A stretch of DNA of 64,000 nucleotides, from NCBI GenBank assembly GCA_030432025.1, contig JAUIIA010000003.1, positions 62,001 through 126,000 on the forward strand. Reading direction: 5' to 3'. Below, in pieces: positions 45,253-53,235 of this stretch. Both the position numbers and the translations under genes were made by a program. The DNA is from Alphaproteobacteria bacterium (GTDB taxonomy: Bacteria > Pseudomonadota > Alphaproteobacteria > Micavibrionales > Micavibrionaceae). The notes below the pieces were generated by a model. It was not told the origin of the DNA. It searched no databases and worked only from the letters and a program-made list of their open reading frames with translations. Each line of letters opens with the position of its first letter. Position 1 is the first letter of the stretch.

Positions 45253-46458
45253 ATGGATAAGCCCGACGTCATCATTATAGGTGCGGGCGCGGCTGGCTTG
45301 ATGTGCGCAATTGAAGCCGGAAAGCGCGGCCGCAAGGTCTGGCTCATCGATCACGCCAAAAAGACGGCGGAGAAAATCCGTATCTCGGGCGGCGGGCGTT
45401 GTAATTTCACAAACCTGCACACTAGTCCCGACCATTTCCTGTCTAACAATCCGCATTTCTGCAAATCGGCACTGAGCCAGTACACGCAACATGACTTCAT
45501 TACGCTGGTTAAAAAGCACGGCATCGCGTTTCACGAAAAAAACCCTGAGAATGATTTAGGCCAGCTATTCTGCGACGGCTCCTCACAGCAAATCATCGAC
45601 ATGTTGCTGAAGGAATGTGACGACGCCGGCGTTATATACGAGAATGAAACGACAGTTGAAAGCATCAAACCGCTCGACAATTACCGCTACAGCGTCAAAA
45701 CAACCCATAAAGGCAAAACAACAACGAAAAGCTGCGACTCACTGGTTATCGCCACGGGTGGGCTATCCATCCCGAAAATCGGCGCAACCCGACTGGGATA
45801 CGATATCGCCATTCAATTCGGCATTAACGTCCATGACACTGTCCCTGCCCTTGTGCCATTGACATTCCAATCCGCCATTCTGGAACGTTGCAAGGCCTTG
45901 AGCGGCCTATCCGTCGATGCGATTGTCTCCCACGGCAAAGTCTCTTTCCGTGAAGGCCTACTCTTTACCCATCGCGGGCTTAGCGGCCCTTCGATCCTGC
46001 AGATCTCCTCCTACTGGAAGGAAGGCGATGAAATCACGGTTAACCTCGCGCCTAATACCGACATGCTTGAATTCTTCAAGGACCGACGCGAAACCAACCC
46101 GAAGCAGGATATCGAAACCGCCCTCTCCCACATCCTGCCCAACCGTCTGGCCGAAAGCATTTGCGAAGACCAAGGCATTGTCGGTCGCCTCGCCGAATTG
46201 GGAAATAAGAAAATCGAAACATTAGCCGCAGCCGTCAATAGCTGGCGCATAAAACCCGCAGGCACCGAAGGCTACCGCACTGCCGAGGTTACGTTATATG
46301 GCGTTGACACGGATGAGCTATCGTCCAAGACTATGGAAGCTAAAAACCATCCGGGTCTTTACTTCATCGGCGAAGTCGTCGACGTAACCGGACATCTGGG
46401 CGGATATAATTTCCAATGGGCATGGTCTTCGGGCTATATCGCCGGACAAAATGCATAA
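45253..46458 (+). CDS. HI0933/YhiN-family flavoprotein
   Basis: 401 residues. The N-terminal FAD-binding GxGxxG is GAGAAGLMCAIEAGKRG at 9-25, with KIRISGGGRCNFTNLH near 45, typical of the HI0933/TIGR00275 'aminoacetone oxidase' family. The C-terminal ATDDELSSKTMEAKNHPGLYFIGEVVDVTGHLGGYNFQWAWSSG ending is conserved. FAD or NAD(P) dependent; the physiological substrate is not known. It follows typA by 5 bases, so they are probably co-transcribed. Confidence 0.93.
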   Translation: MDKPDVIIIGAGAAGLMCAIEAGKRGRKVWLIDHAKKTAEKIRISGGGRCNFTNLHTSPDHFLSNNPHFCKSALSQYTQHDFITLVKKHGIAFHEKNPENDLGQLFCDGSSQQIIDMLLKECDDAGVIYENETTVESIKPLDNYRYSVKTTHKGKTTTKSCDSLVIATGGLSIPKIGATRLGYDIAIQFGINVHDTVPALVPLTFQSAILERCKALSGLSVDAIVSHGKVSFREGLLFTHRGLSGPSILQISSYWKEGDEITVNLAPNTDMLEFFKDRRETNPKQDIETALSHILPNRLAESICEDQGIVGRLAELGNKKIETLAAAVNSWRIKPAGTEGYRTAEVTLYGVDTDELSSKTMEAKNHPGLYFIGEVVDVTGHLGGYNFQWAWSSGYIAGQNA

Positions 46459-46467
46459 AAGGATCAC

Positions 46468-46815
46468 ATGACAAAAATTTACGGCATCAAAAACTGCGAC
46501 ACGATGAAAAAAGCCTTCAAGTGGCTCGATGAACACAACATCGAATACACATTCCATGACTATAAAAAGGACGGTCTGGATGAAAGCGCCCTGAAACAGG
46601 CGATTGACGAGCATGGCTGGGAAACCGTAATCAACAAACGCGGGACAACATGGCGCCAACTCCCGCCTGCCGTACAGGATGATATGGATGCGGAAAAAGC
46701 CATCAGCATCGCCCAGGACAACGCATCGATCGTCAAACGCCCGCTCCTTATTCATGAGGGCAAAGCATATTTAGGCTTCAAAGCCGACACATATAAAGAT
46801 ATCTTCGGACTATGA
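46468..46815 (+). CDS. ArsC/Spx-family (YffB-like) thioredoxin-fold protein
   Basis: 115 residues. The start KIYGIKNCDTMKKAFKWLDEH places Cys10 at the ArsC/YffB active-site position; TTWRQLP and the cis-Pro segment SIVKRPLL match YffB. It may be a glutathione-dependent thiol reductase; arsenate reduction is not implied. The stop overlaps the lptE start by 4 bases (ATGA). Its TGA stop is another normal use of TGA. Confidence 0.92.
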   Translation: MTKIYGIKNCDTMKKAFKWLDEHNIEYTFHDYKKDGLDESALKQAIDEHGWETVINKRGTTWRQLPPAVQDDMDAEKAISIAQDNASIVKRPLLIHEGKAYLGFKADTYKDIFGL

Positions 46816-47309
46816 GAATTTTTCTAAGCCTAGCTGTCCTCCTCCTCGCCGCGTGCGGTTTTCACCCCGTCTACGGTGTCAATAAATACACATCCGTAGG
46901 AGTAGAGGAGCATCTGCAGAATATTGAAATCGCCAATATCCCGAACCGCGAAGGCCAATATTTACGCAACCAGCTTATCGATCAGTTTTATCGCAACGGC
47001 CGCCCCCGCAACCCGCAATACACACTGGAAATTACCAGCATCGCCGAAACCGAGCGTGATCTGGATATCACTATCGATTCCGACACAACCCGCGGGCAGC
47101 TGCGCCTCAGTACCACTATGATATTAATCGAGAACGAAACGGGCGAAGAGCTGCTGAACAGGCCCTTGCGCAGCATCGCCAGCTTTAACATCATTGAAAG
47201 CGAATTCGCCAACCGCGTGTCCGAACAAGACACCCGCGAAAACTTGCTGAACGATATTGCCCGCCAGGTCGAAGAACATCTCGCGCTCTATTTCAAGAAT
47301 CAGCATTAG
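46812..47309 (+). CDS. lptE: LPS-assembly lipoprotein LptE
   Basis: 165 residues. Lipoprotein signal with lipobox LAAC (Cys15), followed by the hallmark GFHPVYG. LptE plugs the LptD barrel for lipopolysaccharide export to the outer leaflet. Length and the YTLEITSIAETERDLDI middle are typical. In many alphaproteobacteria lptE lies between leuS and holA; here four genes separate it from leuS and three from holA. Start coupled to the ArsC-like gene. Confidence 0.9.
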   Translation: MRIFLSLAVLLLAACGFHPVYGVNKYTSVGVEEHLQNIEIANIPNREGQYLRNQLIDQFYRNGRPRNPQYTLEITSIAETERDLDITIDSDTTRGQLRLSTTMILIENETGEELLNRPLRSIASFNIIESEFANRVSEQDTRENLLNDIARQVEEHLALYFKNQH

Positions 47310-47336
47310 ATTCCTCAAATATTCCATAAAAGTATG

Positions 47337-47366
47337 TTGACACCCGTCATCCATCGGGTCTATAAC
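47337..47366 (+). promoter_or_regulatory. Strong sigma-70 promoter of the structured leader
   Basis: TTGACA (47337-47342), an 18-base spacer and TATAAC (47361-47366). Transcription should begin near 47373, about 225 bases before the next ATG. Confidence 0.7.
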
Positions 47367-47372
47367 GCCTGA

Positions 47373-47598
47373 ACTTCGTGGGATTTGATGGAATCAGCTT
47401 GCACCACGTTAAAAAAGCTAAAGCGCCACGGCTCGCGCAGAGCCGGCCTTTTGAAAGACTTTCAAAAGATCGAACAGCGCCCGCCCGTGGTCTCCATATT
47501 TGGAAACCTGGCGGGACGTAGATCAAAAAATCCTACAGCTCCGACAGATATTTAATTGTCCGCTTAACCGCGGCCTAAAACCTATTGGAGTGCTACAG
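47373..47598 (+). ncRNA. Structured RNA leader or small RNA, class unknown
   Basis: This 226-base stretch between a strong promoter and ATG 47599 is packed with complementary arms. Examples: GATT/AATC and CGTGG/CCACG near the 5' end, CGGCTC-gcgca-GAGCCG (about 47434-47450), TTTTGAAAG-A-CTTTCAAAA (about 47451-47470), CCCGCC/GGCGGG flanking a TCCA/TGGA hairpin (about 47482-47515), and CCACGG/CCGTGG as a longer-range alternative. It could be a cis-regulatory leader of the following cassette or an independent RNA such as a divergent 6S RNA. I recognise no named riboswitch core, no SRP GGAAG loop, no RNase P or tmRNA signature. Confidence 0.45.
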
Positions 47599-48789
47599 AT
47601 GAGACTCGATAAAGACGCTATTCACCCGCTCGTGAAACAACCGACAGAAGTCAGCATGGCTTCAAGAGACGCAATCATTGCGGCCTATCACGAAAAAATT
47701 TCCGGCCTGACAGATGTTTTCCAGACTTCACACGATCTATGGAGCCCGCCTGTACCGGTTACCGTTTATTATTACAGCGATAATGGCGGCCGCCTCGACG
47801 ACACCGCACCAAAGGAAATCCAGCGCTTCCTGAATGACAGCGCCAACGCGGTTTCCGCACTGTCCGGCATCACACCCCCACGCATTGAGCAGGCCAACAC
47901 CCCTGCGCAAGCATGGGTTCAGGGCGGCTTCGACCTTGCGCAAACAACACGCCACGGCTTGAGCGGCGTTGGTAACGTCACATTCCTGAACTGCGCCCCA
48001 CGTATTGATGAGCGTGGCCAGGAAGGCAATGTCTCCAACAAGGGCGAACCCGTATATGTCGGTATCCTGCCGAACGGCCACGTGGTTTCCGCCAACTCCC
48101 GCTATAACTTCACATTCTTCCGTGACGCTATCGAAAACGGTGAGATGGAAGTCTTTGCAGCCGATGTGCAACCTGACGGCACACAATTCCGCTCCCGCGA
48201 TACATTTCCGATGCACAGCGTCCTGCTGGCCAACCAGCTGACGCAGAATATCGATAAATGGAAGCCGGAAATGAGCCTTGAGGAGCGTAGAGAACTGCTC
48301 GCCGCTACAGGCTATGTCGATCTCGACGCGCCTTTGAAAGCTGAAGACATTCCGGCGCTGAAACAATTCTCCGTCGCGCATATCGACGTGCACGGCAATA
48401 TCAAGCTAAACACCCGCACCAGCGAGCTCGACTCCGACGTGGTGGCGCAGCTTAAAGACGAGCCGTTCAAAATCCAGATCAACGGGCAAACACTGGATGC
48501 ACGTTTTACCGACCGCATGTTCGACCGTGCCGAAGGCGAAGCCGGATTTTCCGTCGGTTCCTCTGGCCGTGACTGGCAAGGTGCCGTAAACCATGACGGC
48601 TTTATCGAGCTCAGCATTATCGGCGGCGACGCCGCGCAAGCATTCGAAATCGAAGCCGGCCAGTTCAAAAAGCCGATCGAATTGACCATTCCGGGCATCA
48701 CAACCACAAATGACAATGTAGCCAGCGCTCCAAGACCTGTTCTGGACCGCAAAGGTGACAGCGGCGGCGCATTAGAAGCACACGCCTAA
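47599..48789 (+). CDS. SAM hydroxide adenosyltransferase-like (DUF62) protein
   Basis: 396 residues from ATG 47599, preceded by TTGGAG; the frame is open from 47500 but that part lies in the structured leader. The middle and C-terminal parts follow the order of DUF62 (SAM chlorinase/fluorinase/hydroxide adenosyltransferase) proteins. The matching parts are NVTFLNCAPRIDERG with VYVGILPNGHVVSAN (compare VDPGVGt.R...PDNG), FRSRDTFPMHSVLLANQL (compare FHGRDIFAPVAA), VAHIDVHGNIKLNT (compare IDRFGNLITN) and GFIELSIIGGDAAQAF (compare ELAvn.GsA). Known members hydrolyse SAM to adenosine and methionine. This one is longer, so the substrate may differ. First gene of a three-gene cassette. Confidence 0.5.
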   Translation: MRLDKDAIHPLVKQPTEVSMASRDAIIAAYHEKISGLTDVFQTSHDLWSPPVPVTVYYYSDNGGRLDDTAPKEIQRFLNDSANAVSALSGITPPRIEQANTPAQAWVQGGFDLAQTTRHGLSGVGNVTFLNCAPRIDERGQEGNVSNKGEPVYVGILPNGHVVSANSRYNFTFFRDAIENGEMEVFAADVQPDGTQFRSRDTFPMHSVLLANQLTQNIDKWKPEMSLEERRELLAATGYVDLDAPLKAEDIPALKQFSVAHIDVHGNIKLNTRTSELDSDVVAQLKDEPFKIQINGQTLDARFTDRMFDRAEGEAGFSVGSSGRDWQGAVNHDGFIELSIIGGDAAQAFEIEAGQFKKPIELTIPGITTTNDNVASAPRPVLDRKGDSGGALEAHA

Positions 48790-48817
48790 GCTTTAAAAAA
48801 ACATAGAGGATGTAATT

Positions 48818-49639
48818 ATGAGTACCCTGGCAACCACGATCGATACCTCGGTTCTGTCGAGCGACAAAGACGGCTTCATTATCTCTTACGAAGATGAAGC
48901 CCGTTTGCTCGGCAATGAAGGTGAAAACCAATACCGTACCGCGCATGGCCGCCTGCTCTCTGACCGGTCAGCACAAAAGGCTTACGGTGGGGCCCTGGCC
49001 AAAATGCGTGAGTTCGCCCGTCCGACAGTTCTGGGCTACACACCCGAAATCGGCAACGGTCCGGAAATTACAGCCAGCGGTATCGTTATCAAAGACAAAA
49101 ACTCTTTCGACATCGCAGTACCGCAATGTTTTGCCGACCTGCTGCCGATCGCGGATTATACCGCTCGAGATGTTTTGGGCCTGTATGGTCCCGAGGGTTT
49201 CGAGAAAGCGGCAATCCAGCTTGTCGTACAACGTACGGTCATGGAGCCGAACGAAGCGCACAGAAAGCCGTTTGCGGGTTGGCATGATCATATGAGCGAA
49301 CGCAGAGTTGCCGCGATTGACCTCGTATATGCCTTTTCCGATGTTCTGCCGACCGAATTCAAAATCAGCGGACAGGAAAAGACAACAGAGCCCGAAAGCC
49401 TGACGCGTTTTGGCGCAGAATTCCTGCACCGATCACCGACCAATAAAGGTGATTCACCACTGCAGAGAACATGGGGTGGATTGATTGTAATCCCTCATGA
49501 CTCGCCGAATATTCTAGCCACAAACCAGATCAGCAAGGCAGAAGGACAAGCAAGAGAAGCGTTTCTGGCCAAGGCTTCCGAAGGATTGAGAACTTACGGT
49601 TCACGTATGGAATCAACCGCGCCTGCACCTTTATTCTAA
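48818..49639 (+). CDS. Orphan protein with 2OG/DUF1826-like His pattern
   Basis: 273 residues, not confidently assigned. AGWHDHMSERRVAAIDLVYAFSDVLPTEF (about 148-176) followed by AEFLHRSPTN (about 204-213) and a strand WGGLIVIPHD resembles the H-x-D/H ... H-R-S-P layout of DUF1826 and iron/2-oxoglutarate oxygenase folds. The gene at 17841-18626 ends similarly (VCVHSSSPN... then a strand). It has no signal peptide. It sits 28 bases after the DUF62-like gene and 79 before the GCS2-like gene, with GAGGATG as ribosome-binding site. A metal-binding role is inference. Confidence 0.6.
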   Translation: MSTLATTIDTSVLSSDKDGFIISYEDEARLLGNEGENQYRTAHGRLLSDRSAQKAYGGALAKMREFARPTVLGYTPEIGNGPEITASGIVIKDKNSFDIAVPQCFADLLPIADYTARDVLGLYGPEGFEKAAIQLVVQRTVMEPNEAHRKPFAGWHDHMSERRVAAIDLVYAFSDVLPTEFKISGQEKTTEPESLTRFGAEFLHRSPTNKGDSPLQRTWGGLIVIPHDSPNILATNQISKAEGQAREAFLAKASEGLRTYGSRMESTAPAPLF

Positions 49640-49718
49640 TACAAATATGCGCTTCAAGTTTGCCTTTCATGGCCAAAAGCCCATATTCTTTCAAAGTAGA
49701 TAACAAGGGGCGGAAGCC

Positions 49719-51170
49719 ATGTCTGAAGTAAATGCCGCCGATACACGGCCTATCGAGTCAATTGATGACGTCTATGACACCTATGCAGGTGTAGGAATTG
49801 ATAACGCCAGAGCCGGCATTGAAACGGAACTCGCCTTTTTCGACCCGGCCAGCCCGGATCTTAAAACCATGACCGTATGCCAGAATAAAGTCGTGAAAAA
49901 CGCGGCCAATGCGGCATGCGGCAATGATTTCATCCGCAATGAACCAACCTCGGAAATGCTGGAAGTCGGCTCAGTAGCCGATAAACCCGAAAATCTGGGA
50001 ATAGTTCTGCGTGATACACAGAAACGGATAGAGTGCTTAACGCAAAAAGCTGCTGATATAGGCCTCAAACGCTCATATTTCCAGCACTTGCCTGACAAAA
50101 CCGCACAAGATCTGCTTGCCAACCTTATGGATGTCGACCGCTACCAAGCATTTTTCGGCCCTCCGCGCGATGATATGCAAGCCGTGGCCGCTTATTTTTC
50201 GGTCTGTAAGTCCAATCAAGTCTCGGTAAGCTACAAAAACCCCGACCACATGCTGGAAAACGTGCGCAGGCTCTATGTTCTGGCCCCTTTCCTCTTTACC
50301 GTTCTGGACAACGGCGCTCCTTTTAATGAAGGGCAACGCTTCAGCGGTAATCCGGGTATGCACCACCGTGCGGCACTTCTTGGGCGGGGCGGCGTTCCGC
50401 CTTATGTTTACACCGCGAAATCAGGTGAAGAATACCTCAACAACCATATCGATCATGTCATGAATAACCCCCTCTTCGTCTATTACGACGAGACCGGGAA
50501 AATGATCCGCATCCCTACGGGTGAATGGATTACGTTCAATGAACTAAAAGAAAAAGGCCTGAACACGGCGACAAATTACTATTTCTCCGAGAGCATTCTG
50601 TGGCCGGATGTCAAAATCGCCGCGCTAAAGGACGCCAACGAGAAGGTCATCGACCATCGCTACGAAGCCCGCATGATTGGCGTCGGCATGCACCAGCATC
50701 AAACCGCCGCCATCCTGATCGCTGCGCTGGCCTTTGATCCCACCTTCGCGCGTGGTGTAGACCGCCTGTTAGCAAAACACGGCTTTAATCAGGCGCAGCC
50801 TGAAGCCTTAAAAGAACCGCTGGAGAAGGCCTACAAAGTCGCAAGAGAGCACGATTTACAATTCATGGATATACGTTACGGCAGTCGTTCCATGCATGAA
50901 TTTGCTCTCGCCTTCGCAGATTTGATAGAAAAAAGTTATTTCATTGCCTCCTATGATGCTGAAATAACGCCGCTTTTAGGGATATGCCGCACGGGCCTAA
51001 CCGATTCGAAGGTCAATGCCTATCTGTTCGACACACTCGAGAAAGCCGTCACTTTCCAGCGTGAATACGATGCGGCTATTTTTGAAAATCCCCTGCAATC
51101 TGCGCAGATGCTTTTCGAAAAAGAATTAGCAAAAAACCCTGCATTTTCAACATCTTCTAGCCTACTATGA
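49719..51170 (+). CDS. GCS2-type glutamate-cysteine ligase-like enzyme
   Basis: 483 residues. The pattern follows the carboxylate-amine ligase family GCS2: GIETELAFFDPAS (about 33-45; Glu for Mg/ATP), SNQVSVSYKNPDHMLENVRRLYVLAPFLFTVLDNGAPF (about 165-203; compare TVQVNLDf...lqPi..aLfAnSPF), GNPGMHHRAALLGRGG and HRYEARMIGVGMHQHQTAAILIAALAF (compare E.R..D......P.f..gLLYD). Such enzymes join glutamate to an amine such as cysteine. The substrate here is open. AAGGGGCGGAAG precedes the ATG. The ChaC-like gene at 15451 could act on gamma-glutamyl products, but that link is inference. Confidence 0.6.
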   Translation: MSEVNAADTRPIESIDDVYDTYAGVGIDNARAGIETELAFFDPASPDLKTMTVCQNKVVKNAANAACGNDFIRNEPTSEMLEVGSVADKPENLGIVLRDTQKRIECLTQKAADIGLKRSYFQHLPDKTAQDLLANLMDVDRYQAFFGPPRDDMQAVAAYFSVCKSNQVSVSYKNPDHMLENVRRLYVLAPFLFTVLDNGAPFNEGQRFSGNPGMHHRAALLGRGGVPPYVYTAKSGEEYLNNHIDHVMNNPLFVYYDETGKMIRIPTGEWITFNELKEKGLNTATNYYFSESILWPDVKIAALKDANEKVIDHRYEARMIGVGMHQHQTAAILIAALAFDPTFARGVDRLLAKHGFNQAQPEALKEPLEKAYKVAREHDLQFMDIRYGSRSMHEFALAFADLIEKSYFIASYDAEITPLLGICRTGLTDSKVNAYLFDTLEKAVTFQREYDAAIFENPLQSAQMLFEKELAKNPAFSTSSSLL

Positions 51171-51176
51171 CACCAA

Positions 51177-51192
51177 TACCGACCAGTCGGTA
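51177..51192. promoter_or_regulatory. TetR-type operator palindrome
   Basis: TACCGAC-CA-GTCGGTA, 7-bp arms with a 2-base centre. This matches the ACCGACYRGTCGGT shape bound by many TetR-family repressors. It lies 7 bases after the GCS2-like gene and 48 before holA. No TetR gene is in the window. Confidence 0.5.
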
Positions 51193-51205
51193 TGTTTGAC
51201 GCCCC

Positions 51206-51233
51206 TTGACCCCGTCAGGCAAAGATTTACGCT
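51206..51233 (+). promoter_or_regulatory. holA: Possible holA promoter, leaderless geometry
   Basis: TTGACC (51206-51211), a 16-base spacer, TACGCT (51228-51233), then 6 bases and ATG 51240. The -10 is weak, but the spacing to the ATG equals that at hisD and the DUF1826-like gene. There is no Shine-Dalgarno. Confidence 0.4.
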
Positions 51234-51239
51234 AAAAGC

Positions 51240-52256
51240 ATGAAGCTTGCGTATAGAGACATCGAGCCCTTCGTGGCCAACCCCAACCCCGCCGCACGTG
51301 TAATTTTAATTTACGGCCCTGACCACGGGTTAATGCGGGAACGGGCGCAAATTATCGCCAAAAGCACAGTCGAGGATCTCAACGACCCTTTTAATGTCAT
51401 TACCGATTCCGCCGACGAATTTGTGCGCGATTCCGAACGTTTGGGCCACGAAGCCCACGCACAATCGATGATGGGTGGCAATAAGCTCATCCGTATTGAA
51501 AGCGCTACGGACAAGCTCACCACGCTCATCAAGGATTACCTTAAAGACCCCAGTGACACGACACTCATTATTATCGAAGCTGGCGAATTAGGACCGCGTA
51601 GCTCCCTGCGTAAAGCGTGCGAAGCGGCGAAAAATGCCGCTGCCGTACCATGTTATGTAGAAGATGAGCGTGATTTGTCCCGCTTTATTCGCAATACATT
51701 ACAAGCCGACAACCTCAACATCGACCAGGACGCTTTAAGCTGGCTTGCTGCTAACATTGCCGGCGATCGTCAGAAAGTCCGCTCCGAACTTGAAAAACTG
51801 ATCGTCTATAAGGGCAAAGACCCTGCACCCATTTCTTTCGACGACGTTCGTGCCGCGTGCGGTACCGGTGGAGACGTCGCACTCGAGGACTTAATCTACG
51901 CCGCCGCCGGTAACAACGCGGCCGCTGCGCTCCGGCATTATCAAAAATTAACGGAAGAAGGGGTTTCCTTCATCGTAATTGTGCGCGGATTACAGACACA
52001 TTTTCAAAAACTGCACAGAACCCTGCAGGCTCAAAGCTCAGGCCAAACCATTGAAAGTGCTATGAAATCCCTATCTCCGCCAATCTTTTTCAAGCAGCAG
52101 CCGGCATTTAAAGCACAACTTCAGCGCTGGAGTATTCCGGGATTGAAAAAAGCCATGCTAAAGCTTCAGGAACTCGAAGCTATGTGCAAACAAACTGCCA
52201 TGCCCGCCGAAACCCTTTGTCAGCAGGCGATCTTAAGCATTTCAAAATCACGTTAA
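51240..52256 (+). CDS. holA: DNA polymerase III delta subunit
   Basis: 338 residues. Clamp-loader wrench subunit: VILIYGPDHGLMRERAQII at about 21-39, DLNDPFNVI, the HAQSMMGGNKLIRIE strand and RSELEKLIVYKG, with C-terminal helical collar. The family order lptE-holA-parB is conserved in alphaproteobacteria, which supports the call. Convergent with parB (1 base between stops). Confidence 0.92.
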   Translation: MKLAYRDIEPFVANPNPAARVILIYGPDHGLMRERAQIIAKSTVEDLNDPFNVITDSADEFVRDSERLGHEAHAQSMMGGNKLIRIESATDKLTTLIKDYLKDPSDTTLIIIEAGELGPRSSLRKACEAAKNAAAVPCYVEDERDLSRFIRNTLQADNLNIDQDALSWLAANIAGDRQKVRSELEKLIVYKGKDPAPISFDDVRAACGTGGDVALEDLIYAAAGNNAAAALRHYQKLTEEGVSFIVIVRGLQTHFQKLHRTLQAQSSGQTIESAMKSLSPPIFFKQQPAFKAQLQRWSIPGLKKAMLKLQELEAMCKQTAMPAETLCQQAILSISKSR

Positions 52257-52257
52257 A

Positions 52258-53190
52258 TTATTCGGAAAGCCGCGCCGGACCACCATTGCCGCCCGCAAGA
52301 CGCTGTATTACATCGTCAAGCTGATCCAGAGACTTAAAGTTGATCACGACTTTGCCTGATTTTCCATCGCGGCTGTCGATACTGACGCGCATACCGATAG
52401 AATTCGACAGTTCCTGCTCAAGCGCGAGCGTATCAACATCCTTATGATAGGTCTCTTCTTCGGCCTTTTTAGCTTTGGAGGAGGGTGCCGCTTTACGGCC
52501 GGCCGCCTCTGCCGCGAGCTTTTCCGTCTCACGAACACTCAAACCCTTGGCAACGACTTCTTTAGCCAGAACTTCTGCATTTTTTGCTGTAACAAGTGCG
52601 CGCGCATGCCCGCTGGAGAGTTTTCCTTCGCTCACCAATTTCTGTACAGGCTCGGGCAGCTGCAATAAACGTGTAATATTGGCGATGTGGGAACGGCTCT
52701 TGCCAAGACTTTCCGCCAATTTCTCTTGCGTGTAATCATATTGCGCCATCAAACGCTGATACCCCATAGCTTCATCGATAGGATCAAGATCCTCACGCTG
52801 CAGGTTTTCGATCAACGCGACCTCGAAAGCCTCAAGGTCACTGAGCGTCAGGACAATGACGGGAACTTCATGCAATTGAGCTTTTTGCGCTGCCCGCCAA
52901 CGGCGCTCACCCGCGATAATTTCGTATTTTCCGCTACTATCTGTATGTTCACGCACCAAAAGCGGCTGCAAAACACCATGACGCTTAATTGAGGATGCCA
53001 GCTCGGCTAGCGCGTCATCATCAAAAACAGTTCTGGGCTGCCCCGCACCTGGCTCAAGTTGATCAACACCGACCATATCGCGCTTACGGCCCTGAACCGG
53101 ACCCTCCGGGTCAACTTGCGGATAAGTTGTCTCATCATCATCAAACAGCGCGTTTAGCCCGCGCCCCAATCCTCTGCTTTTGGGGTCCAT
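52258..53190 (-). CDS. parB: Chromosome-partition protein ParB
   Basis: 310 residues from ATG 53190, 5 bases after GGAG; a GTG and an ATG just upstream are also in frame. Start RGLGRGLNALFDD; the CTP-binding/ParB-nuclease fold carries ELASSIKRHGVLQPLLVRE and AGERRWRAAQKA (GERRxRA). The HTH region carries LAESLGKSRSHIANITRLLQLP. The C-terminal dimer domain is present. It binds parS sites, five of which lie within the next 4.2 kb. Directly downstream of parA. Confidence 0.96.
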   Translation of the reverse strand: MDPKSRGLGRGLNALFDDDETTYPQVDPEGPVQGRKRDMVGVDQLEPGAGQPRTVFDDDALAELASSIKRHGVLQPLLVREHTDSSGKYEIIAGERRWRAAQKAQLHEVPVIVLTLSDLEAFEVALIENLQREDLDPIDEAMGYQRLMAQYDYTQEKLAESLGKSRSHIANITRLLQLPEPVQKLVSEGKLSSGHARALVTAKNAEVLAKEVVAKGLSVRETEKLAAEAAGRKAAPSSKAKKAEEETYHKDVDTLALEQELSNSIGMRVSIDSRDGKSGKVVINFKSLDQLDDVIQRLAGGNGGPARLSE

Positions 53191-53208
53191 CATCACTCCT
53201 CAAATTTG

Positions 53209-53224
53209 TGTTTCACGTGAAACT
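53209..53224. promoter_or_regulatory. parS site 1 (parA-parB gap)
   Basis: TGTTTCACGTGAAACT matches the universal parS TGTTTCACGTGAAACA at 15 of 16 positions. It lies between parA and parB, just before the ParB start. Confidence 0.92.
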
Positions 53225-53235
53225 GTAATCATGCA

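Noticed and set aside
47373-47598. SRP RNA, RNase P RNA or tmRNA
   Set aside because: Their diagnostic cores (GGAAG loop of SRP, GAGGAAAGUCC of RNase P, tag ending GCNGCNTAA) are absent.
47500-47598. Upstream extension of the DUF62-like protein (start at 47500)
   Set aside because: The extra 33 codons lie in the structured leader. ATG 47599 has its own TTGGAG, and the peptide is not protein-like.
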